Below are positions 25,633-35,700 of a stretch of DNA of 64,000 nt, piece by piece. The stretch comes from Clostridiales bacterium (GTDB taxonomy: Bacteria; Bacillota; Clostridia; Lachnospirales; Lachnospiraceae): positions 1-64,000 of the forward strand of contig JAQXIM010000038.1 of assembly GCA_029007785.1 (NCBI GenBank), written 5' to 3'. Numbering within the stretch: position 1 is the first letter of the stretch; each line of letters opens with the position of its first letter. Made by a program: the position numbers and the translations under genes. The notes below the pieces were generated by a model. The model worked only from the letters and a program-made list of their open reading frames with translations, did no database searches and was not told the origin of the DNA.

Positions 25633-27945
25633 CTATTGTTTTCTTTGTCGAACACCTTTTGCTCCACGGCGGGAAAGCTTAACCTGATTCCAGTCAATTG
25701 CGGTGGAATCTCCTTCCTCCTTCCTGGTATCTGTTTTCATACGAGGGCTTACCTGATAAACTTCACACACCTGATCTCCCTCTGTCAGCTGCATACCACG
25801 GACACCGGTGCTTGCCCTCTTCATCTCACTGATTTCACTGACAGCGAAACGTATCACATAATTCGCTTTTGTCCGAAGAATTACCTGAGTATCTGTAAGA
25901 AGCTGAACAGCTGCCAGGCGATCTCCATCATTCAGTTTTGTTGCGGCAATGGTTTTCCGTCCGGCAATGAATTCGGAACCCTTTACAATTTTCACCTGTC
26001 CCCCTTCGGTCACAAATAGATATTTTTCCTGTTCCAAATCGTGATCAGCAAAAATGCCAACCACATTTTCTTCTTTGTGATCCAGAGGACAAAGGGTATC
26101 CAAGGGAACTCCTTTATCTTTGGCCCGTACCATGGGAATATCCGACACTTTCAGCTGATGCATTTTGCCGGTATCGGTAAAGACACAGATCTTACCAGTA
26201 TTCCTGCAAGGGAAAACCCGTCGATTATCATTGCGGATATTCTCTTCATTTCGATGGAATACAGACAGATCGTAGGTCTTGATGTAGCCGAACCGATCAA
26301 TGGCAAACATAAATTCCTGCTCTACCACTTCTTCTTTTACTTCCGGAGCAGCCTCCTCATCGGTAATCTCCGTACAGCGATTTTTTCCAAATTTTTCAAT
26401 ATATCCATTCAGATCCCGAATGATAGCCTGGGTCATGGCCCGGGAAGAATTCAGCAGCTTTTCATATTGAGAAATCAGTTTCAGCGTCTTTTCATGTTCC
26501 TGTTCTAAAGAAATGATCTCCAGACCGATAAGTTTTGCCAGACGCATTTCCATAATTGCTGTGGCCTGCCGTTCCGTAAAATCCAGATTCTGAGCAGCCA
26601 TGGCTGACTGGGGAGAACGAAATGTCACGTTGGAAGGATCACCCATAAGACAAGCCTTTGCGTCTTTTACCGTTTTGCTGCCTCGAATGATCTCAATGAT
26701 CAAATCAATCATGTCAATGGCCCGGATCAGACCTTCCTGTATTTCGGATTTGATCTTCTCTTTTTCCAGAAGATTTCTGAATTTTCTTGTGTTCAGTTCT
26801 CTCTGAAATTCAATATTTTCCTGAAGAATTTCCTTTAATCCTACCGTTCTTGGTATACCACCGACAATCGTCAGCATATTGACACCAAAGGTATCTTCCA
26901 GACCAGTTTTCTTATAAAGGATATTCTTCACTCGTTCAGGATCAGCACCGTTTTTCAGTTCAAATACGATTCGAATTCCTTCTTTGGAAGACTGATTGGA
27001 AATATCGGTCACTTCGGGGAGCTTTTTTCCTTCCATCAAAGCTGCTACATCCGATATAAATTTTGAAATACCGGAACCAATCATGGTGTAAGGAATCTCT
27101 GTAACCACAAGACTGGATTTGTCACTCTTTCTCTTTCCAGGTTCCAGAGTGATTCTTCCCCGAAGTCTCACTTTGCCCATTCCGGTTTCATAAATATTTC
27201 TCAAGTCCTTTTTATTAATAATAATGCCGCCAGTGGGGAAATCCGGACCCGGCATCACTTCCATCAATTCATCAACATCGGCATCCGGACAGGTCAAGAG
27301 AAGCTTCATGGCTTCTGTCACTTCTCTAAGATTGTGTGTCGGAATGCTGGTTTTCATTCCAACTGCAATACCATCTGCCCCATTAATCAGCAGATTGGGA
27401 ACCCGCACCGGCAAAACAACAGGTTCTTTCTCCGTTTCATCAAAGTTAGGCACAAAGTCCACCACATCTTTATCAAGATCCGCCAGAAATGCGGTTTCAC
27501 TCAGTTCGGAAAGACGGGCTTCCGTGTATCTGGCCGCAGCTGCTCCGTCTCCCTCAATGGAACCAAAGTTTCCATGTCCATCCACCAGGATTTCTTCTTT
27601 TTTCCAATCCTGAGCCATTACAACCAATGCTTCATAAATAGAACTGTCTCCATGGGGATGATATTTACCCATGGTATCACCAACGATACGAGCACTCTTT
27701 CGATGAGGCTTGTCATGTTTGACTCCCAGTTCATGCATGGAATATAAAGTGCGTCTCTGTACCGGTTTCAATCCATCACGCACATCCGGAATTGCACGGG
27801 ATACAATAACACTCATGGCATAATCCAGATATGATTTACTCATTTCATCGGAAAATTCTGTTTTCAGAATCCGATCTTCCGGTCGATTTTCTTCGTTACT
27901 CGTTACTTTACTATCTTCCGGACGATTCTCATCTCTTTTTTTCAA
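25633..27945 (-). CDS. parC: DNA topoisomerase IV subunit A (GyrA/ParC family)
   Basis: A type IIA topoisomerase breakage-reunion subunit of 770 residues. It has RAIPDVRDGLKPVQRR, the quinolone region HPHGDSSIYEAL and the active Tyr in AAARYTEARLSE. A C-terminal beta-pinwheel follows, but I see no GyrA box (QRRGGKG), which together with the length favours ParC over GyrA. The start is a TTG at 27945 with AGGAG 7 nt upstream. The first ~25 residues contain a short duplicated segment (ENRPED twice). It follows parE after 115 bp and probably shares its transcript. Confidence 0.88.
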   Translation of the reverse strand: MKKRDENRPEDSKVTSNEENRPEDRILKTEFSDEMSKSYLDYAMSVIVSRAIPDVRDGLKPVQRRTLYSMHELGVKHDKPHRKSARIVGDTMGKYHPHGDSSIYEALVVMAQDWKKEEILVDGHGNFGSIEGDGAAAARYTEARLSELSETAFLADLDKDVVDFVPNFDETEKEPVVLPVRVPNLLINGADGIAVGMKTSIPTHNLREVTEAMKLLLTCPDADVDELMEVMPGPDFPTGGIIINKKDLRNIYETGMGKVRLRGRITLEPGKRKSDKSSLVVTEIPYTMIGSGISKFISDVAALMEGKKLPEVTDISNQSSKEGIRIVFELKNGADPERVKNILYKKTGLEDTFGVNMLTIVGGIPRTVGLKEILQENIEFQRELNTRKFRNLLEKEKIKSEIQEGLIRAIDMIDLIIEIIRGSKTVKDAKACLMGDPSNVTFRSPQSAMAAQNLDFTERQATAIMEMRLAKLIGLEIISLEQEHEKTLKLISQYEKLLNSSRAMTQAIIRDLNGYIEKFGKNRCTEITDEEAAPEVKEEVVEQEFMFAIDRFGYIKTYDLSVFHRNEENIRNDNRRVFPCRNTGKICVFTDTGKMHQLKVSDIPMVRAKDKGVPLDTLCPLDHKEENVVGIFADHDLEQEKYLFVTEGGQVKIVKGSEFIAGRKTIAATKLNDGDRLAAVQLLTDTQVILRTKANYVIRFAVSEISEMKRASTGVRGMQLTEGDQVCEVYQVSPRMKTDTRKEEGDSTAIDWNQVKLSRRGAKGVRQRKQ

Positions 27946-28060
27946 AATCCTTCTCCTGCTTCCTGTCTATATTTCGTCACTGCAGGCAACCATTCATTGC
28001 CCTGCATTTATTCTCTGATGATTCAAATGTCACAATTCATGATATTGATTTTTACGCAGA

Positions 28061-29977
28061 CTAAATATCCAGTGTCGCATAAACTGCGTTTTCCTGAATA
28101 TAATTTCTTCTCGGTTCTACATCACTGCCCATCAGAAGAGAAGTCATCCGATCAGCCATCCGGGCATCTTCAATTTCCACCTGTTTCAGCATTCTCGTTT
28201 CCGGATTCATGGTAGTATCCCAAAGCTGATCGGAATTCATTTCGCCGAGACCTTTATATCTTTGAAGTTCAAAATTCTTATGAGTACGACGATATTTTGA
28301 CAAAGCCGCATCATCGTAGAGGTAAAACTCCTCTCCACGGGTGGGTTTCACCTTATACAAAGGAGGCATGGCAATGTAGATATGACCTTCACGGATTAAT
28401 TCCGGCATAAACCGATAGAAAAAGGTCATAAGCAACGTACTGATATGGGCTCCGTCCACGTCGGCATCGGCCATAATAATGATCTTGTCATACCGAAGCC
28501 TGGTAATATCAAAATCATTTCCGTATCCCTCAGAAAAACCGCATCCAAAAGTATTAATCATGGTTTTAATTTCTGCATTGGCAAGAACCTTGTCCATAGC
28601 AGCCTTTTCCACGTTGAGGATTTTTCCTCGAATGGGAAGGATAGCCTGATACTTTCGATTTCTTGCCGTCTTGGCAGAGCCTCCGGCGGAATCTCCTTCC
28701 ACGATGAAGATTTCACACTTGGAAGCATCCCGGCTTTCACAGTTTGCCAGTTTTCCATTGCTGTCAAAGGAAAACTTCGGCTTAGAAAGCATATTAGCCT
28801 TATTTTTTAATTCTGCTTTTCGTATCTTTGCAGATCGTTCTGCACTTGAAATAACCTTCTTTAATTCTTCCAGATTTCGATCAAAATACAAAGGAAGCTG
28901 TTCTGCCGTTACCGCATTCACTGCTTTCGCCGCATCTGCACTTCCCAGCTTTGTCTTTGTCTGACCTTCAAAGAGAGGATCCGGATGTTTGATGGAAACA
29001 AGGGCCGTCATTCCGCTTCTTGTATCGGCTCCGGTAAAGTTTTCATCCTTTTCTTTCAAAATTCCCAACTCTCTGGCATAGGAATTGATTAGCATGGTAA
29101 AACGATTTTTGAACCCTGTCAGATGGGTTCCGCCTTCCGTGTTGTAAATATTGTTGCAGAATCCCATGATGTTTTCTTCAAAGGAATAATTAAACTGAAA
29201 GCATACATCCACTTCAATACCATCTGACTCTCCGGAGAAAGAAATAATTTCACTTACCGTTTCCTTTCCCTGATTCAGATCACGAACGTAACCTACCAGA
29301 CCATCCGGCTCGTGGAAAAGAATCTCTTCTTCTTCCCCTTTTCTCTGGTTCATAAACTGAATTTTCAGTTCCGGATTCAAGTAAGCCATCTCATGCATAC
29401 GGCTCTTGATAGAAGATGCTTTAAAGGTATGATCTCCGAAGATTTCCGGATCGGGACAAAACGTTACACAAGTTCCACGAAGCTTTGTTCGACCAAGAAC
29501 AGGAAGAAGGCCGTTTTCCAGTTCCTGCACCGGTTTTCCCTGTTCGTAACGGTCGAAATGAATCTTTCCGCCGCTGTAAACCTTCACTTCCATAAAAGAA
29601 GAAAGGGCATTCACAACAGACGAACCTACTCCATGAAGACCTCCGGATACTTTATAGGAATTCTGATCAAATTTTCCTCCGGCATGGAGAGTGGTATAAA
29701 TGACCCGTTCCGCAGAAACTCCCATTTTATGCATATCTACAGGAACACCACGTCCGTCATCCTCCACTGTCGCTGAGCCATCTGCTTCCAATACCACTTT
29801 AATATTATGACAATAACCGGCAAGATGCTCATCCACCGCATTGTCTACAATTTCATAAACCAGATGATTGGCACCTTTCGTCCCGACGCTGCCGATATAC
29901 ATTCCGGGTCGTTTACGCACAGCTTCCAGTCCTTCCAGGACGGTAATGGAATCTGCATTATATTTTATATCTGCCAT
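28061..29977 (-). CDS. parE: DNA topoisomerase IV subunit B (GyrB/ParE family)
   Basis: The ATPase subunit of a type IIA topoisomerase, 638 residues. GHKL ATPase motifs are EIVDNAVDEHLAG, VEDDGRGVPVD and GGLHGVGSSVVNALS; the TOPRIM domain has FIVEGDSAGGSAK and IIMADADVDGAHI; the C-terminus has RYKGLGEMN. Gyrase B and ParE are hard to tell apart by eye. Pairing with the ParC-like gene and absence of dnaA/recF nearby favour topoisomerase IV. Confidence 0.88.
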   Translation of the reverse strand: MADIKYNADSITVLEGLEAVRKRPGMYIGSVGTKGANHLVYEIVDNAVDEHLAGYCHNIKVVLEADGSATVEDDGRGVPVDMHKMGVSAERVIYTTLHAGGKFDQNSYKVSGGLHGVGSSVVNALSSFMEVKVYSGGKIHFDRYEQGKPVQELENGLLPVLGRTKLRGTCVTFCPDPEIFGDHTFKASSIKSRMHEMAYLNPELKIQFMNQRKGEEEEILFHEPDGLVGYVRDLNQGKETVSEIISFSGESDGIEVDVCFQFNYSFEENIMGFCNNIYNTEGGTHLTGFKNRFTMLINSYARELGILKEKDENFTGADTRSGMTALVSIKHPDPLFEGQTKTKLGSADAAKAVNAVTAEQLPLYFDRNLEELKKVISSAERSAKIRKAELKNKANMLSKPKFSFDSNGKLANCESRDASKCEIFIVEGDSAGGSAKTARNRKYQAILPIRGKILNVEKAAMDKVLANAEIKTMINTFGCGFSEGYGNDFDITRLRYDKIIIMADADVDGAHISTLLMTFFYRFMPELIREGHIYIAMPPLYKVKPTRGEEFYLYDDAALSKYRRTHKNFELQRYKGLGEMNSDQLWDTTMNPETRMLKQVEIEDARMADRMTSLLMGSDVEPRRNYIQENAVYATLDI

Positions 29978-30157
29978 ATATCTTCAAACACTCCTGTCTG
30001 CTTAATTAACAAATATTCCGATAAACAGGGATTCTTATATTATGTAGTTTTCCCATCGTATATGGAACCATTAGTTTTTATCTTATCAATTTTTTTCCAT
30101 TCTGGCAATGGGGAGATTTTTGACAGTACAGAATTATAAAGAATTCATGAAAAGCCG

Positions 30158-30203
30158 AAAAACAGGATTAATCCGTCATATTGATACAGACTAATCCTGT
30201 TTT
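30158..30203 (-). terminator. terminator after the M18 peptidase gene
   Basis: Arms AAAACAGGATTA and TAATCCTGTTTT around a 21-nt loop, T-runs on both sides. It separates the peptidase from parE-parC. The rest of 29978-30280 is AT-rich leader with no gene. Confidence 0.85.
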
Positions 30204-30280
30204 CTCTTTTTTACATTACTTACATGGAAATGCTTCCCCTTGAAAAACAAATGAAGGAAGCCATCATTCACTGATTCTTC

Positions 30281-31666
30281 TTAGCTGCGATGGGCTTTTA
30301 AGAATGCCAGATATCCCCGATATCCTTCATAGATATCTACCTTACAGGAAATCTCCCAGGGAGCATGCATACTGAGAATGGCTATGCCGCTGTCGATGAC
30401 ATCCATGCCATAGTTTGCAGAAATGTAGGCAATGGTGCCGCCTCCGCCCTGGTCCACTTTTCCCAGCTCTGCTGTCTGCCAGGATACCTGAGCATCATCC
30501 ATAATATGCCGCATGGAGGCCATATATTCAGCAGACGCATCATTGGAACCGGATTTTCCGCGGGAACCGGTATATTTGTTAAACACAAGACCACGTCCAA
30601 AATATGCAGCATTCTTTTTCTCTGAAACCGACGCATAATTAGGATCAAATGCGGCACTGACATCAGATGAAATCATGCGCGAATGAGACAGGGTTCTGCG
30701 AACAGAAAGCTCCGAATACTGTCCCATAGCATGAAGAATTTCTGCCACCGTATTCTCAAAAAAGCGGGAATGCATACCGGTGGCACCCACACTTCCAATT
30801 TCCTCTTTGTCCACCAGCAGGCAAACTGCCGTTGTATCCGTATGCTCCAGATCTAATTGAGCCATCAAAGAAGTATAGGCGCAAATCCGGTCATCCTGTC
30901 CGTAAGCCAGCACCATGCTTCGGTCAAAACCCATATCCCGTGCTTTTCCGGCAGGAACCACTTCAATTTCTGCAGAAAGGAAATCCTCTTCCTCCATGCC
31001 GTAGGAGTCTTTCAGGATCTGAAGAATATTGGCTTTTACACTGTCTTTCTCTTCTCCGACAAGAGGTTCACTTCCCACAAGAATATTGAGATCTTCCCCT
31101 TCAATAACCACACTTGCTTTCTTTCCCATCTGATCCGCACCAAGATGGGGAAGGAGATCACTGATACAGAACACCGGATCCTCCGAATTCTCACCGATGG
31201 AAATATTTATCACACTGCCATCCTTCTTCGCAATGACGCCGTGCAGGGCCAAAGGAAGAGCTACCCACTGATATTTTTTAATACCGCCATAGTAATGGGT
31301 ATCAAGAAGTACCTGATCGTTATCTTCATAAAGAGGATTCTGTTTCAAGTCCAGACGAGGAGAATCAATATGGGCACCAAGAATATTCATACCCTTTTCC
31401 ATATCTTCAGAGCCAAGATGAAACAAAGCAATCGCTTTGCCCATGCAGACAGCATATACTTTATCTCCGGGTATCAATGTCCGTCCGTCTGCGATCACCT
31501 GCTCCAAATTGACATATCCTGCTTTTTCTGCCCGGCAAATGGTTTCTTTTACGCATTCTCTCTCTGTCTTTCCATTATCCAGAAAAGTTTTGTAATCTTC
31601 ACAAAGCGCATGCATTTCCCTGCGCTGTTCTTCCGTCAAAGAAAGCCATGCATTTTTTCTTTCCAT
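30281..31666 (-). CDS. apeB: M18 family aminopeptidase
   Basis: A zinc aminopeptidase of 461 residues in the aspartyl aminopeptidase family. It has GAHIDSPRLDLKQNPLYED (first His ligand and Asp), VDKEEIGSVGATGM (Glu pair), SSDVSAAFDPNY and, near the C-terminus, SGIAILSMHAPWEISCK with the last His. It trims N-terminal residues from peptides in the cytosol. ATG 31666 has GGAGG 7 nt upstream. The gene follows efp by about 100 bp but a terminator lies between. Confidence 0.93.
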   Translation of the reverse strand: MERKNAWLSLTEEQRREMHALCEDYKTFLDNGKTERECVKETICRAEKAGYVNLEQVIADGRTLIPGDKVYAVCMGKAIALFHLGSEDMEKGMNILGAHIDSPRLDLKQNPLYEDNDQVLLDTHYYGGIKKYQWVALPLALHGVIAKKDGSVINISIGENSEDPVFCISDLLPHLGADQMGKKASVVIEGEDLNILVGSEPLVGEEKDSVKANILQILKDSYGMEEEDFLSAEIEVVPAGKARDMGFDRSMVLAYGQDDRICAYTSLMAQLDLEHTDTTAVCLLVDKEEIGSVGATGMHSRFFENTVAEILHAMGQYSELSVRRTLSHSRMISSDVSAAFDPNYASVSEKKNAAYFGRGLVFNKYTGSRGKSGSNDASAEYMASMRHIMDDAQVSWQTAELGKVDQGGGGTIAYISANYGMDVIDSGIAILSMHAPWEISCKVDIYEGYRGYLAFLKAHRS

Positions 31667-31731
31667 GCTTATTCCTCCGTCGTATTCTATCCTTACCGAA
31701 AAAAATTTCCTTCTTGAAAAAGTTTTCAAAT

Positions 31732-31757
31732 AAAAACAGTCCACAAGGGACTGCTTT
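31732..31757 (-). terminator. terminator after efp
   Basis: Stem CAGTCC/GGACTG with a 5-nt loop, then TTTTTATTT on the minus strand. Confidence 0.85.
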
Positions 31758-31767
31758 TATCTTGACA

Positions 31768-32325
31768 TTATACACGAGAAAGATATTCTCCCGTTCTTGT
31801 ATCGATCTTAATTTTTTCACCCTGGCTTACAAAGAGGGGAACCATAACCTGAGCACCGGTCTCAACGATAGCCGGCTTGCTTGCACCGGTAGCAGTATCG
31901 CCCTTGAATCCGGGTTCGGTGTCAGTGATCTCCAGTTCTACGAACAGGGGAGGCTCTACAGAGAAAACATTTCCCTTATGAGAGCAAATCTTAACCATCT
32001 CATTCTCTTTCACGAATTTAAGAGCGTCACCGATCTGCTCTGCACTCAAAGCAATCTGATCGTAGGTGTTAACGTCCATGAAGTAAAACAGATCGCCGTC
32101 GCTGTACAGATACTGCATATCGTTTCTGTCGATACGTGCTTCTTCACATTTCTCAGTAGGACGGAAAGTCTTTTCTACTACACCGCCGCTGACGATATTC
32201 TTCAGTTTTGTACGAACAAAAGCAGCGCCTTTACCAGGTTTTACATGCTGAAACTCAATAATCTGATAAATGTTTCCTTCATATTCAATGGTAATACCAT
32301 TTCTAAAATCACCTGCTGATACCAT
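31768..32325 (-). CDS. efp: translation elongation factor P
   Basis: Helps ribosomes through polyproline stretches. The 185-residue protein has the KOW-like domain with the modified loop KPGKGAAFV (Lys 32), then two OB domains ending in [17 protein letters not shown]. Lys 32 is intact, so post-translational modification is possible; no epmA homologue is visible. AAGGAGG precedes the ATG. Codon use is strongly biased, as expected of an abundant protein. 32326-32592 upstream is AT-rich, with no clear feature. Confidence 0.98.
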   Translation of the reverse strand: MVSAGDFRNGITIEYEGNIYQIIEFQHVKPGKGAAFVRTKLKNIVSGGVVEKTFRPTEKCEEARIDRNDMQYLYSDGDLFYFMDVNTYDQIALSAEQIGDALKFVKENEMVKICSHKGNVFSVEPPLFVELEITDTEPGFKGDTATGASKPAIVETGAQVMVPLFVSQGEKIKIDTRTGEYLSRV

Positions 32326-32592
32326 TTATTTTCCTCCTTCAATTCCTGACGGAATTTTCTATCTATTATATTCTACATTAGTTGATATCATTTTTCAACT
32401 ATTTTTTCATTCCTGTTTTGTTTTTATGTGGTATTTTTTCTTTACACCATGAATTTAAATGTAACTTTCAGAATTATCCACCCTTTTAAGCTTGTCTGCC
32501 CCTAAAATTTCTATAATTCTATGACCCATTCGCATCCCATTTCGTATTCTTTGTCACATCATGCAAAACGGAGTCAGCACAAAGAGCCTAGC

Positions 32593-33126
32593 TTAAAGAT
32601 TGTTCTCAGTAAAAATACGGGGAACTTTTTTTGATCCGCCATGGCGATAAAAGAACAGGACAATTTTCTCCAGATAACGTTTCAATACAATCTGTATTTC
32701 CTCTTTTGGATGAATCGGTTTTACGAGAATACTTCGGATTCCGGCTCGATTTGCTCCATAAATGTCGGTAAACAACTGATCTCCTACAAAAATGGCCTCA
32801 TTCGTTTGAATTCCCATAATACTGCAGGCTTTTTGATATCCTTTTACCGAGGGCTTATGTGCATTACAAAGATAATCGGATTCCATGGCTTCCGCAAAAG
32901 GTGCCACTCGCGGTTCCTGGTTATTGGAAATCAGACAGGTAGCCAGTCCGGTTTGATGGATCCTTTGAAGCAGAGCAATACTTTCCTGAGTAGCCGGCAT
33001 TCCATGGGGAACCAGGGTATTATCAATGTCGAAAAGTATTCCTTTAATTCCCATTTTGGCCAGCTGCTCATAATCGATTTCATAAGAGGAATCCTTCCAT
33101 TCATTGGGATAAAATATTTTAAACAT
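32593..33126 (-). CDS. yqeG: YqeG family HAD phosphatase
   Basis: A HAD superfamily IIIA phosphatase of 177 residues with motif I FDIDNTLVPHG, motif II CLISNN and motif III-like VGDQLFTDIYGANRAG. The family includes B. subtilis YqeG and the related mitochondrial phosphatidylglycerophosphate phosphatase; the bacterial substrate is not established. It begins 3 nt after the nrdR stop, in an nrdR-yqeG pair. Confidence 0.92.
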   Translation of the reverse strand: MFKIFYPNEWKDSSYEIDYEQLAKMGIKGILFDIDNTLVPHGMPATQESIALLQRIHQTGLATCLISNNQEPRVAPFAEAMESDYLCNAHKPSVKGYQKACSIMGIQTNEAIFVGDQLFTDIYGANRAGIRSILVKPIHPKEEIQIVLKRYLEKIVLFFYRHGGSKKVPRIFTENNL

Positions 33127-33129
33127 TCA

Positions 33130-33582
33130 TCAATTCCTCTTTTTAGCCAGTTTTTCTATTTCAAGAAGGAAAGTTTCCACGTCCTTGAATTCCCGATAAA
33201 CGGAGGCAAATCGAACATAGGCAACATCATCCAGGTCCTGGAGTTTACTCATGACTAATTCTCCTACTTCACTGCTGGAAATCTCTCTGCGATCACGGCC
33301 CAGAATCTGATTCTCTATTTCGTCTACGACAGCATTGATCCGGTTGATGGAAATGGGACGTTTATGACAAGCACTGAGAATACCGGTCTCAATTTTCGAT
33401 CTGTCATAGGGTTCCCGGCTATCATCTTTTTTGATAATCATCATGGGAATCGTTTCCACTTTTTCGTATGTGGTAAAGCGACGTCCGCACTTTTCGCATT
33501 GACGGCGGCGGCGAATGGCATTGTCCACCGGTCGGGAGTCGATTACTTTTGTGTCATCTTCATTGCAGAAAGGGCATCTCAT
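33130..33582 (-). CDS. nrdR: transcriptional repressor NrdR
   Basis: Represses ribonucleotide reductase genes in response to (d)ATP. The 150-residue protein has the zinc ribbon MRCPFCNEDDTKV...RRQCEKCGRRFTTYE and the ATP-cone domain beginning KKDDSREPYDRSKI. Length is typical. It lies between ymxH and yqeG, all on the minus strand. Confidence 0.98.
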   Translation of the reverse strand: MRCPFCNEDDTKVIDSRPVDNAIRRRRQCEKCGRRFTTYEKVETIPMMIIKKDDSREPYDRSKIETGILSACHKRPISINRINAVVDEIENQILGRDRREISSSEVGELVMSKLQDLDDVAYVRFASVYREFKDVETFLLEIEKLAKKRN

Positions 33583-33628
33583 AACAACACTCTCCTTATT
33601 ATCGGGAAAATTTGTCCTATTTTCTCCG

Positions 33629-33889
33629 TTAGTAATTGCATTTTTTTAAGCACTGGCCAGGATCAATTTCCACCAGTATAATATCTTTTCCAACCTGCCG
33701 AATACATGAGAACGGAATAATATATTCGCTGTCCCTTCCCAGACACCCAAACAATTGACATGGACCTGGTACAATCAGAGAACAAATACAACCCGTATCC
33801 AGATTGAATTCCAAATCCGCCACATATCCAAGCCGTTTACAGTCACAGGTATTGATAACTTCCTTCTCCCGAAGCTGACAGATTCTCAT
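33629..33889 (-). CDS. YlmC/YmxH family sporulation protein (PRC barrel)
   Basis: An 86-residue PRC-barrel protein. REKEVINTCDCKRLGYVADL and the later GRDSEYIIPFSCIRQVGKDIILV are characteristic of the YlmC/YmxH family, found in spore formers and induced in sporulation. Its molecular role is not known. It carries six cysteines in 86 residues, which is unusual for a cytosolic protein. It precedes nrdR on the same strand. Confidence 0.88.
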   Translation of the reverse strand: MRICQLREKEVINTCDCKRLGYVADLEFNLDTGCICSLIVPGPCQLFGCLGRDSEYIIPFSCIRQVGKDIILVEIDPGQCLKKCNY

Positions 33890-34034
33890 CTCATGATACA
33901 GCCTTTTTTTCCATTATATGCAGCATCCAGGAAATTGTCATTGAAAAAAATATGTTTGCATGAATCCAGGGATCACAACGATCCATATGGTAATCCAAAC
34001 CAATGAAATATGCCGTTGATTCGAAGGAGTCAGA

Positions 34035-35627
34035 CTAGTTTCTTCCAAATTCTGACAGCTTCAAATCCGGATTTCTGTCTTCTACCATACCAATACTCCA
34101 GCTGTTTACAAAGATCAGCAAAGGATTTCCCTTCAAATCTTTAATTCGTTTCATATCGGAAGTGCCTTGAATCTTGGCAACATCAATTTCATCTTTATTT
34201 TCAATCCAACGAATGTATTCATAAGGCAGCTGTTCCAGCTTTGCTTCTACATTATACTCATTCTGAAGACGGTACATCAGTACATCAAACTGAAGGACTC
34301 CGACAACACCAACAATGATTTCCTCCATTCCTGTATTGAATTCCTGGAAAATCTGAATGGCACCTTCCTGAGCAATCTGATTGATTCCTTTGAGGAACTG
34401 TTTTCTTTTCATGGTATCCACCTGACGGACTCTGGCGAAATGCTCCGGAGCAAAAGTGGGAATTCCCTCAAAAGCAAATTTCTGATTTCCGGCACAAAGA
34501 GTATCACCAATGGAGAAAACACCAGGATCAAAGATACCAATAATGTCACCTGCATAGGCCTCTTCTACCAGGGTTCTTTCCTGAGCCATCATCTGAGTAG
34601 ACTGGGACAAACGAATCTTTCGTTCACCCTGAATATGATTAACTTCCATTCCTGCCTCATATTTGCCGGAACAGATACGCATAAAAGCAATACGGTCACG
34701 GTGAGCCTTATTCATATTTGCCTGAATCTTAAATACAAATGCAGAAAAAGGTTCCTCCACCGGATCAATGATGCCTGTATCAGCCATACGAGGTGTGGGA
34801 GAAAGTGTCATTTTCAGAAAATGCTTCAGAAACGTTTCCACACCAAAATTTGTCAATGCAGAACCAAAGAATACGGGACTGAGTTGGCCTGCACTTACCA
34901 TTTCCATATCCAGTTCCTGACCGGCCCCATCCAAAAGCTCTATTTCCTCTTTCAGCTGTTCCAGATTCAAAGCTCCTATGGCATCCGCTGCCTCAGGCGA
35001 CTCCGGATCAATCAACTTCGATTCAATTTCTCTCTGACCGGCTCCCTCGGCTTTAAAGGTCGTGATCATTCCACTTTCCCGTTCATATACACCTTTAAAG
35101 TTTTTTCCTGAACCAATGGGCCAGTTAATAGGACATGTAGCAATACCAAGAACATTTTCAATATCATCCATCAATTCAAAAGGATCCCTGGATTCCCGAT
35201 CCATCTTATTGATAAATGTAAAAATCGGAATATGACGCATGACACATACCTTAAATAATTTTATGGTCTGTGCCTCTACACCCTTGGAAGCATCAATTAC
35301 CATGACAGCAGAATCCGCTGCCATCAAAGTACGATAGGTATCTTCGGAGAAATCCTGATGACCGGGAGTATCCAGAATATTAATACAATAGTTATCGTAT
35401 TCGAACTGAAGAACGGAAGATGTAACGGAAATTCCTCTCTCTTTTTCAATTTCCATCCAGTCCGATACGGCATGCTTGGCCGTCTTTTTTCCTTTTACGG
35501 AACCGGCCAGATTAATGGCACCTCCGTAAAGCAGAAATTTTTCTGTCAAAGTTGTTTTTCCGGCATCCGGGTGAGAAATAATAGCAAAAGTTCGTCTTTT
35601 ACTGATTTCATCTTTTAAACTGGCCAT
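34035..35627 (-). CDS. prfC: peptide chain release factor 3
   Basis: A GTPase that recycles RF1/RF2 after termination. The 530-residue protein has G1 SHPDAGKTTLTE, G2 region KERGISVTSSV, G3 DTPGHQDF and G4 NKMDRESRDP, and the RF3-specific C-terminal domain. Length is standard. It is monocistronic or weakly linked to coaBC upstream. 33890-34034 shows no feature. Confidence 0.97.
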   Translation of the reverse strand: MASLKDEISKRRTFAIISHPDAGKTTLTEKFLLYGGAINLAGSVKGKKTAKHAVSDWMEIEKERGISVTSSVLQFEYDNYCINILDTPGHQDFSEDTYRTLMAADSAVMVIDASKGVEAQTIKLFKVCVMRHIPIFTFINKMDRESRDPFELMDDIENVLGIATCPINWPIGSGKNFKGVYERESGMITTFKAEGAGQREIESKLIDPESPEAADAIGALNLEQLKEEIELLDGAGQELDMEMVSAGQLSPVFFGSALTNFGVETFLKHFLKMTLSPTPRMADTGIIDPVEEPFSAFVFKIQANMNKAHRDRIAFMRICSGKYEAGMEVNHIQGERKIRLSQSTQMMAQERTLVEEAYAGDIIGIFDPGVFSIGDTLCAGNQKFAFEGIPTFAPEHFARVRQVDTMKRKQFLKGINQIAQEGAIQIFQEFNTGMEEIIVGVVGVLQFDVLMYRLQNEYNVEAKLEQLPYEYIRWIENKDEIDVAKIQGTSDMKRIKDLKGNPLLIFVNSWSIGMVEDRNPDLKLSEFGRN

Positions 35628-35700
35628 CTCCAGTCTCCTTCCTTGTTTTCATTTCTTTTATATTTTGAGTCGCCTGACAAATGAGGCTCACTTCAGCTTA

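Noticed and set aside
25633-29977. gyrA/gyrB call
   Set aside because: The A subunit is short and lacks a visible GyrA box, and replication-origin neighbours are missing, so topoisomerase IV is preferred. A gyrase label cannot be fully excluded without a phylogeny.
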